This document shows, in pieces, positions 22,641 to 33,649 of a stretch of DNA of 64,000 nt. Positions within the stretch are counted from its first letter, which is position 1; every line of letters starts with the position of its first letter. Source of the stretch: Sapria himalayana (Eukaryota; Streptophyta; Magnoliopsida; Malpighiales; Rafflesiaceae); the NCBI GenBank assembly GCA_029783825.1, contig JAREIK010000500.1, positions 868,001-932,000 on the forward strand, read 5' to 3'. The notes beneath the pieces are model-generated. The model did no database searches and was not told the DNA's origin. It was given only the letters and a program-made list of their open reading frames with translations. Both the position numbers and the translations under genes were made by a program.

Positions 22641-23890
22641 TGACCGTCCTCACCTCATTGATATGTATTTTTTTCATAATATTATGGGACTATAATCTTA
22701 TTGTGTTGATATTGTTTATGATGAATAAAAAGTTACATAGTTTTTTATATAAGGATAATAATTGCTTAATAATGAATAATCACTTTAGTATGTGAGTTTG
22801 TTTGGTATGCCAACTATCGAATATACTAGTTATTTTAGTAATTATACATGATATGTTAGCATAGAACAGAACTTTAAATAAAATTATTTTATTAAATTAT
22901 AGTTCTGATAGATTATAATGAATAATAGTAAAATTGAGCAAGTTTTATATAAAAAATGAGATTTAGTGGATTTGTTGAGTGAGAGGGGAGCAAAAAGTCA
23001 TATAAAGTCATTATATTCCTTGTGTTATGACTTTGTTACATCTCATTGAGCATTTATTTTGATATTCGTTCTTGGTTGAAGCTCAACACGTATACTAATA
23101 GAAATCTTCATATATCAAGACTCTATCACCTCATTGACATAATTATTTCACTGTGTAATACATTTTTAATGGCTATAAAGCTTTCTTAGAGTTGTAATCA
23201 CACTTGTTCATGATATTTTTTAATGGCTGTATCATTAACTTTATATTGTAGTAACTAAGTACACTATTGGTACTAAAGTCATGATATTTTCTATCATCAT
23301 GACTTTCTCATTACCGAGCTATCAAGACTAAAGAAAAAACAATGGTTCTTCTTCTGCACTATGACTTTTATCTACAAAGAATTACATAAAGTATTTACTC
23401 AATTCATAATCTTATCTAGGGCCACCACTATTTACTCTTGAGAAATAACCAAAATACTAGCTCATTCCCAACATCATGGCTTTGGGTTATATAGATGAAA
23501 TGCACAAGTTATAGCTATTTCTAATACTGTGACTTCGTATTATAGAGATGAAATACAAAGTTATTACTATTCTTAGTTGCATGGTAATCTGATGCAAAAG
23601 ATAGGCCAAAGTTGTGACTCATCCCTAGCATCATGACTTTATTTTATAGAGATAAAATGTATAAGTCATGACCATTTCAACAATGTAGAAATATAAAGCA
23701 AGAAAGAGACCAAAATCATTGCTCATTCCTAGTGTCATGACATTCCTTAAAGTCATAATTTGAGGGCATGAGAAATAGATCAAAAGCTGGGGGTTTAGAA
23801 AAAAATTTTTGCTCAAACCTAGAATAGATCCAAATGTAAAGAGGCAATGCAGGACATAAACATAAATCCTAAGAGGAAGGGCATGAATTC
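22641..23890 (+). repeat. 3' untranslated region and minisatellite of the Tat-like element
   Basis: 22641-22980 is AT-rich. 22980-23760 contains units with CATCATGACTTT, GTGACTCATCCCTAGCATC, TTATAGAGATGAAAT and AAGTCATGACC, in the same orientation as 14030-14790. The end reads CCTAAGAGGAAGGGCATGAATTC, a purine-rich tract directly before the LTR. The minus-strand 89-codon frame at 23631-23900 is a by-product. Confidence 0.65.
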
Positions 23891-25201
23891 TGTCTCCCAC
23901 CTAGGGAAAAATCCAAGATGCATGAATGAAAATTTTATGTTTATGGTTTGATTCTTATACACTTTTTAGGGCTATCATTGGGTACCCAAAATTTTATGAG
24001 ATGTACTTTAAATTATCTTTTATGAATTTTTTTTTAATATCAAGCTAAATTAATGTCTAGTGTTAGTATATTTTATTTCTTGTGATGGATGTTTAATTAA
24101 TAGATTTTTATGTTTTGACTGTGTTGAGATTTGGTTATTATTTTATGTCATGTTTATATAGAACCAAAATTAGGGTTTTATTATTAGTAGGTTTTTGCAT
24201 GTTATCATGATATATGACAATAAATAAGTCACGAAGAATACTCACATAGAATGGTCAAAAGAAGTGATAATCATTACGATCAAGATGTGTGAGACAAACT
24301 TATATGTCAAAAACTTGATGTTTGGTAAACTTAATCATATGTGTATGATACTTACAAAGCCAAAAGCACTAACAATTTTATAATTCAATCCATTATACAT
24401 AACTTAGATGAACTACACTCAATTGATATGAAAATTTTATAGAATATTATTTTTAGGATTTTACCTTTTATGTGAGAGTCATGTGTCATTGTGATATTGA
24501 TGATAGGTAGTTACAAGACATCTGTGATTGGAGGTGACTCATAATGTGGTGATAGTCTCGTGAGTTACTTTTTCTCATACGACTCATCCTAGTGAGATTT
24601 GATAGAAAGTATATGTTAATTATATGAATATGACACTTACAAATCTAAAAGTACAAACGATGAGGTTGGAAAATAAAAATATACATATAAAACAACTATC
24701 AAGGCTGATTGATGAGTTGCCTCAGAAATATTAACTTATGAATGATACTCAAGTAAAGATAATTTATTATTTTGGTAGTAAAGTACTGAGGGGACAACTA
24801 TAATGAAACTATTATTGAGGAGAGTCTAATAGTTGATAATTTCCTTATATGCCATTAAAGTACTAGGGCATTTTTTTCAAAAGTCAACTATTTATTATAA
24901 AACCAAATATAATAACAACTAGATAATTTAACATCATGTATGATGAAATGTACCAACCATAGAATCTAAGAGGATTACAAAAAACTCAATTTTATCCTTT
25001 CAACTAGAATAACTATTGACTTATTATTGGTTGATCAAACTATCTATACAATTCATATGGATTGATTTTTGAATGAAAGTATACTTTACTATTTGTATTA
25101 CCCATATACTTATGAGACAATCAGATGAGAGACTCTCTCTCATTGAGGTTTTGGAAAATTATATAATCTTAAAAATTAGGTAATATAACTAAGTCATAAT
25201 A
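23891..25201 (+). repeat. 3' LTR of the Tat-like element
   Basis: Starts TGTCTCCCACCTAGGG and ends AAGTCATAATA. It aligns with 18543-19787. About 1.31 kb. To its right, with no gap, lies a 3' untranslated region in the opposite orientation. Confidence 0.75.
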
Positions 25202-26235
25202 TTGTTAGCCTTGAATTTGCTCTTGAGTGGGTTTGGTTGTGTGTTCCCTAAATCATCTGTGTCATTCTCATTCTCTCTTCTCTCTCTCTCTCTCGCCATC
25301 TCTCTCTTTCTAAGTGTATTTTTTGTACTTTGAGGATCTATGCAAAATTTTAAGTTGGGAGTTGACATAAAATTAAGTTCGTGACTTTATCATCTATTTG
25401 GATCTCCTTTGAAGTACAAATATTATGGTGTTGGGAATGACCATGACTTTTTATTTTCTCTTTATAACACAAAGTCACAATACTCAAAATATCGGTGACT
25501 TTTATTTTAAATTTGTGAGAAAAATCTCATAGCACTGGAATTTACTATGATTAAGTATTTTTTTAGTACATAGAGCAGTGATGTTGGAATTAGCCGCAGA
25601 TTTGGTCATGGATTGTTGAACAAAATGTTGTGGCACTAAAATTGGATATGACTGAGTAATTTCTTTCTAAAAGAAAAAATCATAGTGAAAAATAATATTA
25701 TGATTCACATTCTTGATACTTTGAATCTGCTTTAAATAAGTTATGGCTTAGAGATTTTCCGTGACTACTTGTCCTAGTATGATACTTGACTACCACAACA
25801 TGAAAATATCATTAAGACCATTAAGTAATTTATAAATAGTGTGGCCGCAACTATAAGAAAATGTCATGGCCGTGATGATTACATTGCATAATGAAATTGA
25901 CTGGGTCAATTTGACTATAAAATTACAGATAAAAAAGGATATCAGAACTACTTAAAAATATTATGGAAGATATACATAAGTCATGACAAGAGAATTGTGA
26001 TTACCCTTTATTACTTCTCTCCTATACAAGCATTTACTTGATCGAGTCCACTAATTTTACTAATATTCACTAAGATGTCACTAAAATTTATCAAATCCTC
26101 TCAAAATAAAAATTTAGTGAAATCTCTTATTTAAATACTCATGTGTGTGTGTGTGTGTGTAACCATATAATTTTACTCACTAAATGATATAATTTCAATA
26201 TTTTGAGTATCGAATAATATGCTATTTTATTAAAT
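25202..26235 (-). repeat. 3' untranslated minisatellite, minus orientation, next to a plus LTR
   Basis: Aligns with 3747-4790: the first bases (TTGTTAGCCTTGAA against GCTTAGGCTTAGAA), the pyrimidine tract, the array with ATAACACAAAGTCAC and GGGAATGACCATGAC, and the end with TCGAGTCCACTAATTTTAC. It contains a TC run (25272-25294) and a TG run (26144-26160). Its own minus-strand LTR is missing: the plus LTR ends exactly where that LTR would start. Confidence 0.6.
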
Positions 26236-26289
26236 ATAACACTAATAACCATGATAGAATATTTATTTATTTGTGTTCATGTCAAGCTA

Positions 26290-27065
26290 ATAATAATTAA
26301 AGTCAAAGATCATGTCATCCTATGGGGGAATAGGTTTATGTAAAGAAATGCATAATCCAATTTGATAATGACTTTCATTTTTTTGTAAGTGGCAAGTCGT
26401 TCCACAAGAGAATATACTCTCTTAGTCATTTTTTGCTAATAAAAATGTTATGTAGGACATTCAAAGTTTTATTAATACCATAATGATCTGCCAATTCCCT
26501 TCCATGGACTTATCAAATTACAAAATTTTGAACAACCCCTCTTGGTACACAATTTATTTTCTTAAAAAATTAGTTCATCTTGCAGCATAAATTGATTCAC
26601 AACACCTTCTTAGCACTCATTAAATATAGATGTAAAGTCTAAGTCAATTAAATATAAAATTTTCAATTATCCAAATTTGAGAATGCAAATCTAGAATAGA
26701 AATCATAGCATACCTTTTGGATAGAGCATCAACCATTGCATTATTATTACCAACTTTATAATTCGAGTCAAAAGAGAATGATTACAAAAACTCTACCCAT
26801 TTAGTATGATGGCTATTGCATTTTTGTTAGGTATTGATAAATTTGAATGCTTTGTGATTCAACATGAAGTATTAATTGTTTTGAGTAAAGATAATACTCC
26901 CAATGATCAAGTGCTCTTATGATAGCAAATAATTCTTTCTCATAATTGACTTATTATATTTTGCATCTATTAGTTTTTCACTAAAGCATGTTGTTGGATG
27001 CCTCTTTTGTACAACAAAACAACCAATACCAACTCCACCTACATCATATTCAAGTTTAAAAACTT
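26290..27065 (-). pseudogene. pol: Chromovirus RNase H and integrase zinc-finger remnant
   Basis: Reading the minus strand from 27065 down: [12 protein letters not shown] (canonical EVECDASGVGIG, with Asp retained), then [18 protein letters not shown], then LFAIIRALDHWEYYLYSKQ, HVESQSIQIYQYLTKMQ, NNNAMVDALSKRYAMIS and, after the RNase H end, LCTKRGCSK-type and ADHYGINKTLNVLHNIF (canonical GHFG..KTL..L...FYWP). The integrase HHCC finger ends in CHLQK near 26400 and GLCISLHKPIPP near 26340. Stops replace Trp and Gln codons. Confidence 0.8.
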
Positions 27066-27068
27066 TAT

Positions 27069-27560
27069 CAAAATTTATTTATTTGTCTATCTATTTATAT
27101 GTTCATATGTCTATCTATCTATCTATCTATTTATCCATCTATCTTTCTGTCTGTCTATCTATTTATCTATTTGTCTGTCCATCTGTATATATGTTCATCA
27201 ATCTATCTGTCTATCTATCTATTTGTCTATTTGTTCATCTATTTATTTGTTTATCTATTTATCTATCTATCTATCTATTCGTTCTTTTGTCTATCTATTT
27301 ATATGTCTATTTATATAGCAATCTATATGTTCATATGTCCATCTATCTATCCATCTATCTATCGATCAATGTATTTGTCTATCTATATATCTATTTATAA
27401 ATCTATCTATTTATATGTCTATCTATATTTCTATCTATCTATTTATATGTTTATATCTATTTATATCTATCTATCTTTCTATCTCTATTTCTACCTATAT
27501 GTATATATGCATGTCTACTAACTATATTTATGTCTATCTATATGTCTATATGTATATATA
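27069..27560. repeat. TATC/TCTA-type tetranucleotide microsatellite within pol
   Basis: About 490 bp of (TATC)n with many interruptions (ATTTATCT, GTCTGTCC, ATATGTCTATCT), ending near TATATGTCTATATGTATATA. It lies between the PNLAL-type block of the RT/RNase H connection (27565-27600) and KLEYDVG (27060), so it expanded inside the element's coding region. The overlapping 105-140 codon frames of Ser, Ile, Tyr and Leu are translations of the repeat and are not genes. Confidence 0.95.
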
Positions 27561-28562
27561 TTAAAGTGCTAAATTTGGGGCTTTCCAAATCTTGCACTTA
27601 ATAATTTCAAATATAGTTTGGGTTTTTTCTTTCCAGTCAAACTAGTTGTTTTTCATGCATTCAATAATAAAGGCCATGATTGTGCTGTAAATTTTCACAA
27701 GTCTCTTCTAAAAAGAAGCTAGGCCATGGAAGTTGTGTACATTAGTTTGTAATTTAGAAGAGGACCAGCTTGATATGGCTTCTACCATATTCTCATCCAC
27801 AAAATTTCCTTCACTAGAAGCATCATACCCAAGAAACAAAATGCAAGAGGTAAAGAATATGCCACTTTCTTGATTTTCAAAAAGTTTTTCTTACCTAAAA
27901 ACTTCAAAAATAAGTCAAAAATATTGCAAGTATATTCTTCAACAATCTTACTATATGCAAGGATATCATTGAAATATATAATTACAAAATGTCCAATAAA
28001 TTAACATGATTATTCATTCATCAGTCTCATAAACATGCAAGGAGCATAATACACCCAAGTGGCGTAATAGGGTATTTATGCAACTCATTTTTTGTTTTAA
28101 AAGTCAATGTCATCCTTCATCCTTATTTAGTGATAATCAATTCAATCATCAATTTTTGAGAACATTTTTGATTTCTTCTACTAATGCAACATATAATCTA
28201 GGAATGAGAAAACTATATTTAATTATAATTTTGTTAATAGATAAACTATCCACACCTATCCTCATACTACCATTTTTTTAGTATAATAAGGGTGGCATTT
28301 GAGCAAGGTCTTGGGCTTTCCCTCATATAATTTCTAAATATAAATTCAACATTCCTTTTCAATTCTTTAGCATCTATGGGTTAGATATATATGCTAGTTG
28401 ATTAGATAATGAAGCTTCTAAGATTAAATCGATTTGATGTTCATTTTTCTTGATTGGAGGCAAATTAAGATTAGGAAACTCATTAGGCAACTCAAAACAT
28501 ATGAGATTAAGCAGCACATTAGGAAACACATTGCAATATTCATTAACCAAAGAATGAGACAT
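27561..28562 (-). pseudogene. pol: Chromovirus reverse transcriptase remnant
   Basis: Minus strand from 28562: YCNVFPNVLL near the start, LNLPPIKKNEHQIDLILEAS and LSNQLAYISNP (canonical LPPIRGIEHQIDLIPGASLPN). Then LIILKKW near 28280 for the VPKKDG block, KTKNELHKYPITPLG-type words, MFMRLMNE at about 28035, and the catalytic region IGHFVIIYFNDILAYSKIVE around 27960, where YFDD has become YFND. FLGKKNFLKIKKVAY and the FHGLAS block (27735) follow. Several stops and shifts. Confidence 0.8.
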
Positions 28563-29215
28563 AAGATTTAATAATTCTCAAATCATCTTTACAATAGATT
28601 TTTAAGCAATTACGACTCAATCATTTATTTGATTAAGTATAGATTATTCTCACTAGTCTTTTTATCTTGTGAATAATGTTGATAAAACAATAAAGGAGGC
28701 AAAGGTAGTAATGTGATATAGTTTGTTCATCTTGCAAAATGAATAAGTGTTTTTAATTCCATCATGATTAGTTACTGTTTCAAGCTAGCAAGTTGTACTT
28801 GATAATAAGTGACATATAGTCATTTAAATTGTATCAAATAGTACTTCATCAATATATGACTTATCAATAGAAAATGTGACAAGCACGTGCTTAGATACAA
28901 GTAGATTTGCACCATCATCCAACCACCATGGTTTGCATGGTTGAGGATGCTTGATAGTTGGTAATAGTAACTTGGAGGCAAGGGAAACTTAAGTAATATT
29001 AGCAAAGGCATGCACTTCATCTATAATTACAAAAAAAAACTTTGCTTGTGATTGTGCAATGGGTTTGAAAGATATTTTCTTATTTTCCATGTAGTTAGTA
29101 TATTTAATGCGAAGTTCTACAAATAAACAAAATGTCACCTTGATCATCTTCCTCAACAAACTCATGTTCGAAACTTTCTTCATTATACTTTTCTTCTTCA
29201 ATTTCAATGATTTTT
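28563..29215 (-). pseudogene. pol: Chromovirus protease remnant
   Basis: Minus strand: open frames 28989-29207 and 28820-29020 overlap this domain. Words include TKVPLPPSYYYQL-type, then NHGGWMMVQIYLYLSTCLSH, where plant gypsy elements usually have LQWLNDGAEVRVTKQVLVSF; so the segment is the linker after protease. The active-site IIDGGSC block is not recognisable (FVIIDEVHAFANIT at about 29000 is the nearest match, with Asp kept and Gly-Ser lost). Confidence 0.6.
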
Positions 29216-29239
29216 TGAACTTATTTTTATAATGATAGT

Positions 29240-30225
29240 TTTTCTATTTGGGTATTTTGCTTGGAAGTGTCCTTAACCATGACATCTAAAATATTTTTTG
29301 GAGATATTTTCTTGCATCTTATAATTTTTCTCCGACATTATAATTTGCAATCAGAAGATTTTGGTTTTGAGATGATGATTTTTTGGTGTCACCTTATTTA
29401 AGAATTTTCTTTCGTACTTGAATTGTTAAGACTTTTCCAAACTTTAGTGGCAAGTTTGCAAATATCATCCAAGGTCTAGAATGGTTAAAGCTCAATCATG
29501 GCAAAAATATCTTGATGCAAACCACCTAAATATCTTGTAATTGTTTGTCCTTGTGGTTCTAGGGTATCACATCTTTATATGGGGAATTTATAATTTCATG
29601 TATATTTTTCAATAGAAATGTTGCCTTGCTTCAATTATGTTAATTTAAGGTATAGTTCTTGTTTGTAATATTCATTAAGGAATAATCTCTTCATTAGTCT
29701 TTTTAATTTTTCTATGATTCAATCTCAAATCATTTATATTTTTTTCTTTGATTCTTCATGTTTCCCACCATAAGCAAACAATATACTTTCTATTTCAAAA
29801 TTTACAACCCTAGAATTTCTTTCATCATCATAGTCATGATTGTCAAATATTCTTTAAATATTATGAAATTATTCAACAAAATCATTCATATTCGAGTTCC
29901 CTTCAAAATATGGGTTTTTCTTTGATATCAACACAACAAATTCTAGTTTTATCTTTTCATTTTGTCATGAGCTCAAATTCATTGGTTTCTTATTGCATGA
30001 ATCAACATTTTTGAGAAAATCTTTCTTCTTGATGCAATAACATTCATTGCGCTCACAACATGAATCAATTATTGCATTTGTTATTTTATTTTAGTAACCT
30101 CACATTCAAGCATCTGAACTTGGGTTTGTTAAGAACTCAATCATTTAGGAATTTAAGCATCAATGATGAATTCAAAAAAATTTGGTAGAAATTTAAATGT
30201 TTGAGTAATGTCATTTGTAGTTTGA
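29240..30225 (-). pseudogene. gag: Chromovirus gag remnant with zinc knuckle
   Basis: Near 29250-29310 the minus strand reads YFRCHG, a stop, GHFQAKYPNR, matching the gypsy zinc knuckle CFRCQGYGHIASECPNR with two cysteines changed to Tyr. Upstream (29400-30000) are broken stretches consistent with the gag capsid region, for example sequence complementary to KIRIYEGESNMNDFVE-like wording near 29900. No long frame remains. Confidence 0.6.
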
Positions 30226-30238
30226 GCTCTAATACCAA
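30226..30238 (-). other. Gypsy primer-binding site, initiator Met-tRNA type
   Basis: On the minus strand TTGGTATTAGAGC, one change from the usual plant TTGGTATCAGAGC. It follows the LTR end by two bases and sets the LTR terminus at 30241. Confidence 0.8.
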
Positions 30239-30240
30239 TT

Positions 30241-30900
30241 TGATGGGGATAAGGGCTTTGAATTTTTGTATAAAAAATGAGAGAAAATTGATCACTTTTG
30301 TATAAATAATAACTCAACAACAAGAAATAAAAACTAATTTAAGAGAACAAGTTATTAATTAAGAGAACTCAATTTAATACAAAAAAAAAAAACTATAGTC
30401 ATTCATTGGGAAATAAACACATGTGCTTGGGACATGTCCTTCGGGGTGGAAAAATGATGTATCTAAATAATTAAGCCACTAATTATTATTTTAAGTAGTG
30501 GGTTATTTAACAAAATTTTCTATTACAACATAACAATTCTACTTCACTAGTATCATATGAATATCTACAACAACATCTACCCCACATGCCACATTATTGC
30601 ATGCATTATTTCAAACATCATTTTGAGAGTGTAATGTAATTACTTTATCATGTATTTATGGGTGAAGCATATTGATATTTCGATTTTCATTTCCTTCATA
30701 CTAATTATCTTGTATTGTCAACATTATAACAAAATTGTTAATTCTTAATGCGTCTTTTATGAATTGATGAAACCAATGAACTTATTTTTTAATTAATGAA
30801 TAGATATTTTTTTTGTCCACTCCTTTTTCTTTCTTCAAACTCAATCCATGTTCCATGCTGTCTCATGTTTCATATATGAAATTTGTGACCCAAGGTTTAG
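30241..30900 (-). repeat. Chromovirus 5' LTR
   Basis: On the minus strand the LTR ends CAAAGCCCTTATCCCCATCA next to the primer-binding site. Its start cannot be fixed because the partner LTR has been lost; 30900 is only an outer estimate, where the next element's LTR begins nearby. The segment includes CATGTGCTTGGGACATGTCC at about 30420. No promoter elements could be assigned. Confidence 0.45.
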
Positions 30901-30970
30901 AATATCTAAAGCTCCTATCTCAACAACATAATAGATAATCTAAAATAAATACTATATGAATATTTTTTTT

Positions 30971-31151
30971 GCTTGAATACTTTTTTCTTTTCCTCCTTAA
31001 TTTCCTCATTGTTACCCTTCCTATTTTCTTTCGTTTACACTTTAAAGGTATTCTATAAAGCTCTATTTAAAGCTCATTTCTTGTACATTCAAAATATAAT
31101 AAATAATAAAAAAACTTCACTTTATTTCTTCATTCTTCACTTGATTTCTTA
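30971..31151 (+). repeat. 5' LTR segment of the short-LTR copia
   Basis: Pairs with 34250-34433: both contain CTCCTTAATTT, TCTATTTAAAGCTCAT, ACATTCAAAA, AAATAATA and TTCATTCTTCACTTGATTTC in order. The run TCTATAAAGCTCTATTTAAAGC includes a plausible TATA box for the element's own promoter. The primer-binding site TGGTATTAAAG (31153-31163) follows directly. Confidence 0.8.
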
Positions 31152-31329
31152 ATGGTATTAAAGAGAGATTTCTCTAAATTTTTTGTTACTTCTCTTTCCA
31201 TGTGTTACAACACTTGGTAAACAATATTTTTTTTTCATTTCAACAACTATCAATCAGCCTCGTCTTGTTTTTCGACAATCAATAGTTTTCCCTTTTTACC
31301 TATTTTCACAACCCTTAAAACTGAAGTTT

Positions 31330-32270
31330 CAGGCCACCTAGAGATATGCCTAGTGATGAGATTTCTCATCCAATTCATGTTATTTTTGATGGAGATAATT
31401 TTGCCTATTGGTCTCAAACCACGCATAGTTATATTAATGACCACAAGTTGTAGCTTATGCATGTTATTTATGTCTGTGGTGATCATCCTCTTCCAGTAAA
31501 TAGAAAGGAAAAATTATGTCTGCTTATGCCATTCAGATTGAGAATGTGCAAATCATCAAATCATTATTTGGTTTCACAATACCATTATTCCATCAATTAT
31601 TGATGCAATTGACAACCTAGAGTATGCTAAAAAAAGTATGGGACTTATTTGTTACTCGATATGCTAGATCGAGTGGTGCTCTAAACTTTGAACTGACTTG
31701 AAAACTGTATTAGATTCATTAGGAACTAGGTGAGTGGATTACTATGTATCACAGATGACTAAGATTAATTTGGGATCAATTAACTACATTTGAACCAATT
31801 CTTTCCAATTCTATTGATGCCAACTTGATTTATGTTCACCATGAACGAGGACAACTATTTTAGTTACTAATGGGACTCCAAGATAAGTTTGAATCAGCAA
31901 AAAAACATTTTCTCTATCAAGATCCATTATAGAGAGTATCCCAACCCATTCATAAGTAAGTTGATGATGAGATGTGCTTTTAGACTGATAACATTTCTAC
32001 TCAGCTTATGGTTCTTGCTACTCCATCTGCTATTTCCTAGCCTATCACACCCTATGTTTCCAAAGGTGGTGAAAATATTGTCAGATAAAATAACAATGAG
32101 AAACCTATTTTTATTTGTAGTTTATTTAAGAACAAAGGTCACTCTATTGAACACTATTATACTCATCAACATTTTTTTCAAAACACTTCTACCTTGACTA
32201 AATCTGAATTATCTACTATGGAACCTCATTTCTATCCTAGTCATGCTTTATCGCTCACTATCACAAATGT
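31330..32270 (+). pseudogene. gag: Copia gag remnant (UBN2-type)
   Basis: Words typical of copia gag: HVIFDGDNFAYWSQTTHSYI at 31377-31436, then HYLVSQYHYS-type around 31570, EYAKKSMGLICYSIC across shifts (canonical EVWDLFVTRY), YHSQMTKIN near 31745, QLTTFEPILSNSIDANLIY near 31775-31830 and HHERGQLF. The end (31889-32197) is an open frame out of register. No zinc knuckle is clear. Confidence 0.7.
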
Positions 32271-32329
32271 ATAAGGTATGGTTAATCAGGTTCATCTTTC
32301 ATCTTCCAAAGCATGCAACACTGCTCTTT

Positions 32330-33640
32330 CTACAATACGAGGTAATTCTGATACATGACTTCTTGACTCAACTTATTGCAATTATATGAATTCTTCTCAT
32401 GATGTTGTATCTTCACACACCAAAACTTTTTTCCCTACCATATATACTGCAAATAGTTATTTTATACAAGTTACTCATCTTGGTAATATCTATATACCTT
32501 AATTGTATGTTTTCAATGTTTATCATATTTTCCAACTTACTCATAATCTTTTATCTATTGGGAAACATACTGAGCTTGGTTTTTCTTTAACTTTCTCTTT
32601 CGTTAGTGTTATTGTGTAGGCTTATTAGGTGAGATAGATTATTGGGACTGCCCATAAGGTTGGAAGGCTATTTGAGCACGTCAATCTTTATCTACCTTCC
32701 TCTCATCTCTATGCTTTAGCCATGTCAAGAACTAGTACCTCTTCCCCTTGCTCTATGACATTCTCACCTTAGTTATGCTTCTATCTCTATGATTAAATAA
32801 CTAGTTTTCTAGGGATTGTTGGGTTCCATTTCAAACCAAAGTTTTGAATGTATGCCATGTCCATTTGGTATACAAACTATCTTACCTTTTAATAATAGTA
32901 TTTCTCATGCTCTTTCTCTTTTCAATCTTATTTATTCTAATGTATGGGGACCTTCTCTCATTCATACTTAGGGTGAGTCACATTATTTTATTATTATTTT
33001 TGATAATTTTTCTCGATATACTTGGATCTATCTCTTCAAAAATCATTCTCAACTTTGTTAGATATATTATAATTTTACCAAAATGATTGAAACACAATTT
33101 TCTAAATTGAACAATATTTTCAAATATGATAATACTCAATAATATAAGGCCAATGAATTTACTATTATTCTTTATCAATTTGTTACTATTCCTCACTCTT
33201 CTTGTGCTGATACTTCTCACCATAAATCAGTTTCCTTCAAGATTATGAAGGAAACAAACTTCAACCACATTCTTGCTTGTATTGTTTTCTTGGATATGGA
33301 ATTGGTCAAAAAGGTTATATGTATTATGATCCCATTAATAAATATCTTCGTATTTCTCTGTATGTGGTCTTTTGGGATACAAAATATTTTACAAACTGCC
33401 TAAAGTTCTTGCTTCCTCTATCTTTTCCATCTATCATCTTCCTGATCTTTTCCCTAAAGAGTCCCTCCATTCTATTAAACCATTTTCATGCAACTGAAAA
33501 TACTCTAGCACCAATCATCAATGTGCCCACTAATAATTACCTAGCTATGGATTCTGCCAGTCCTTTTGACTCTCGCTCACCTCATCGTTCACATCGGACA
33601 ACTACTCTTCCTTCTCATCTTTGTTAGTTCCATTATTTTT
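32330..33640 (+). pseudogene. pol: Copia protease and integrase remnant
   Basis: Protease-side block: DTWLLDSTYCNYMNSSHDVV (32350-32410; canonical DTWLLDSGACNHMT, so the active-site DSG reads DST). Then HTKTFFPTIYTANSYFIQVT, NVYHIFQLTHNLLSIG (32510-32560), GTAHKVGRLFEHVNLYLPSS near 32640-32705 and LPFNNSISHALSLFNLIYSN across 32880-32940. Integrase residues follow (IFDNFSRYTWIYLFKNHSQL at about 32995-33060). The linker frame 33277-33627 contains YCFLGYGIGQKGYMYYDP and the Ser/Pro-rich stretch usual between integrase and reverse transcriptase. Confidence 0.75.
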
Positions 33641-33649
33641 ATGCCCTTT

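Larger units (their letters stand above)
18543..25201 (+). mobile_element. Non-autonomous Tat/Retand-like LTR retrotransposon
   Basis: A complete frame of LTR (18543-19787), Tat-type primer-binding site (19794-19810), internal region (19811-23890), purine-rich tract and LTR (23891-25201), about 6.66 kb. The internal region has gag-like and plant-transposon-like remnants but no recognisable protease, reverse transcriptase, RNase H or integrase, so it fits a non-autonomous gag-bearing derivative. The flanking five bases (AAATT left, TTGTT right) do not match, so it is not a simple insertion; unequal recombination with neighbours is more likely. Confidence 0.65.
26240..30240 (-). mobile_element. 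Chromovirus-type Ty3/gypsy retrotransposon, 3' end missing
   Basis: On the minus strand the order is LTR, primer-binding site, gag with zinc knuckle, protease, reverse transcriptase, RNase H and the start of integrase. It stops within integrase at about 26290, where Tat-like repeat sequence begins, so the integrase core, chromodomain region and 3' LTR are gone. All frames are broken. RNase H-before-integrase order proves gypsy type; the wording of RNase H and the protease linker fits plant chromoviruses (Reina/Tekay-like), not tested by phylogeny. Confidence 0.8.

Noticed and set aside
26998..27521. Three overlapping open frames of 105-140 codons rich in Ser, Ile, Tyr and Leu
   Set aside because: They are translations of the TATC microsatellite in three frames; no start context, domain or conservation.
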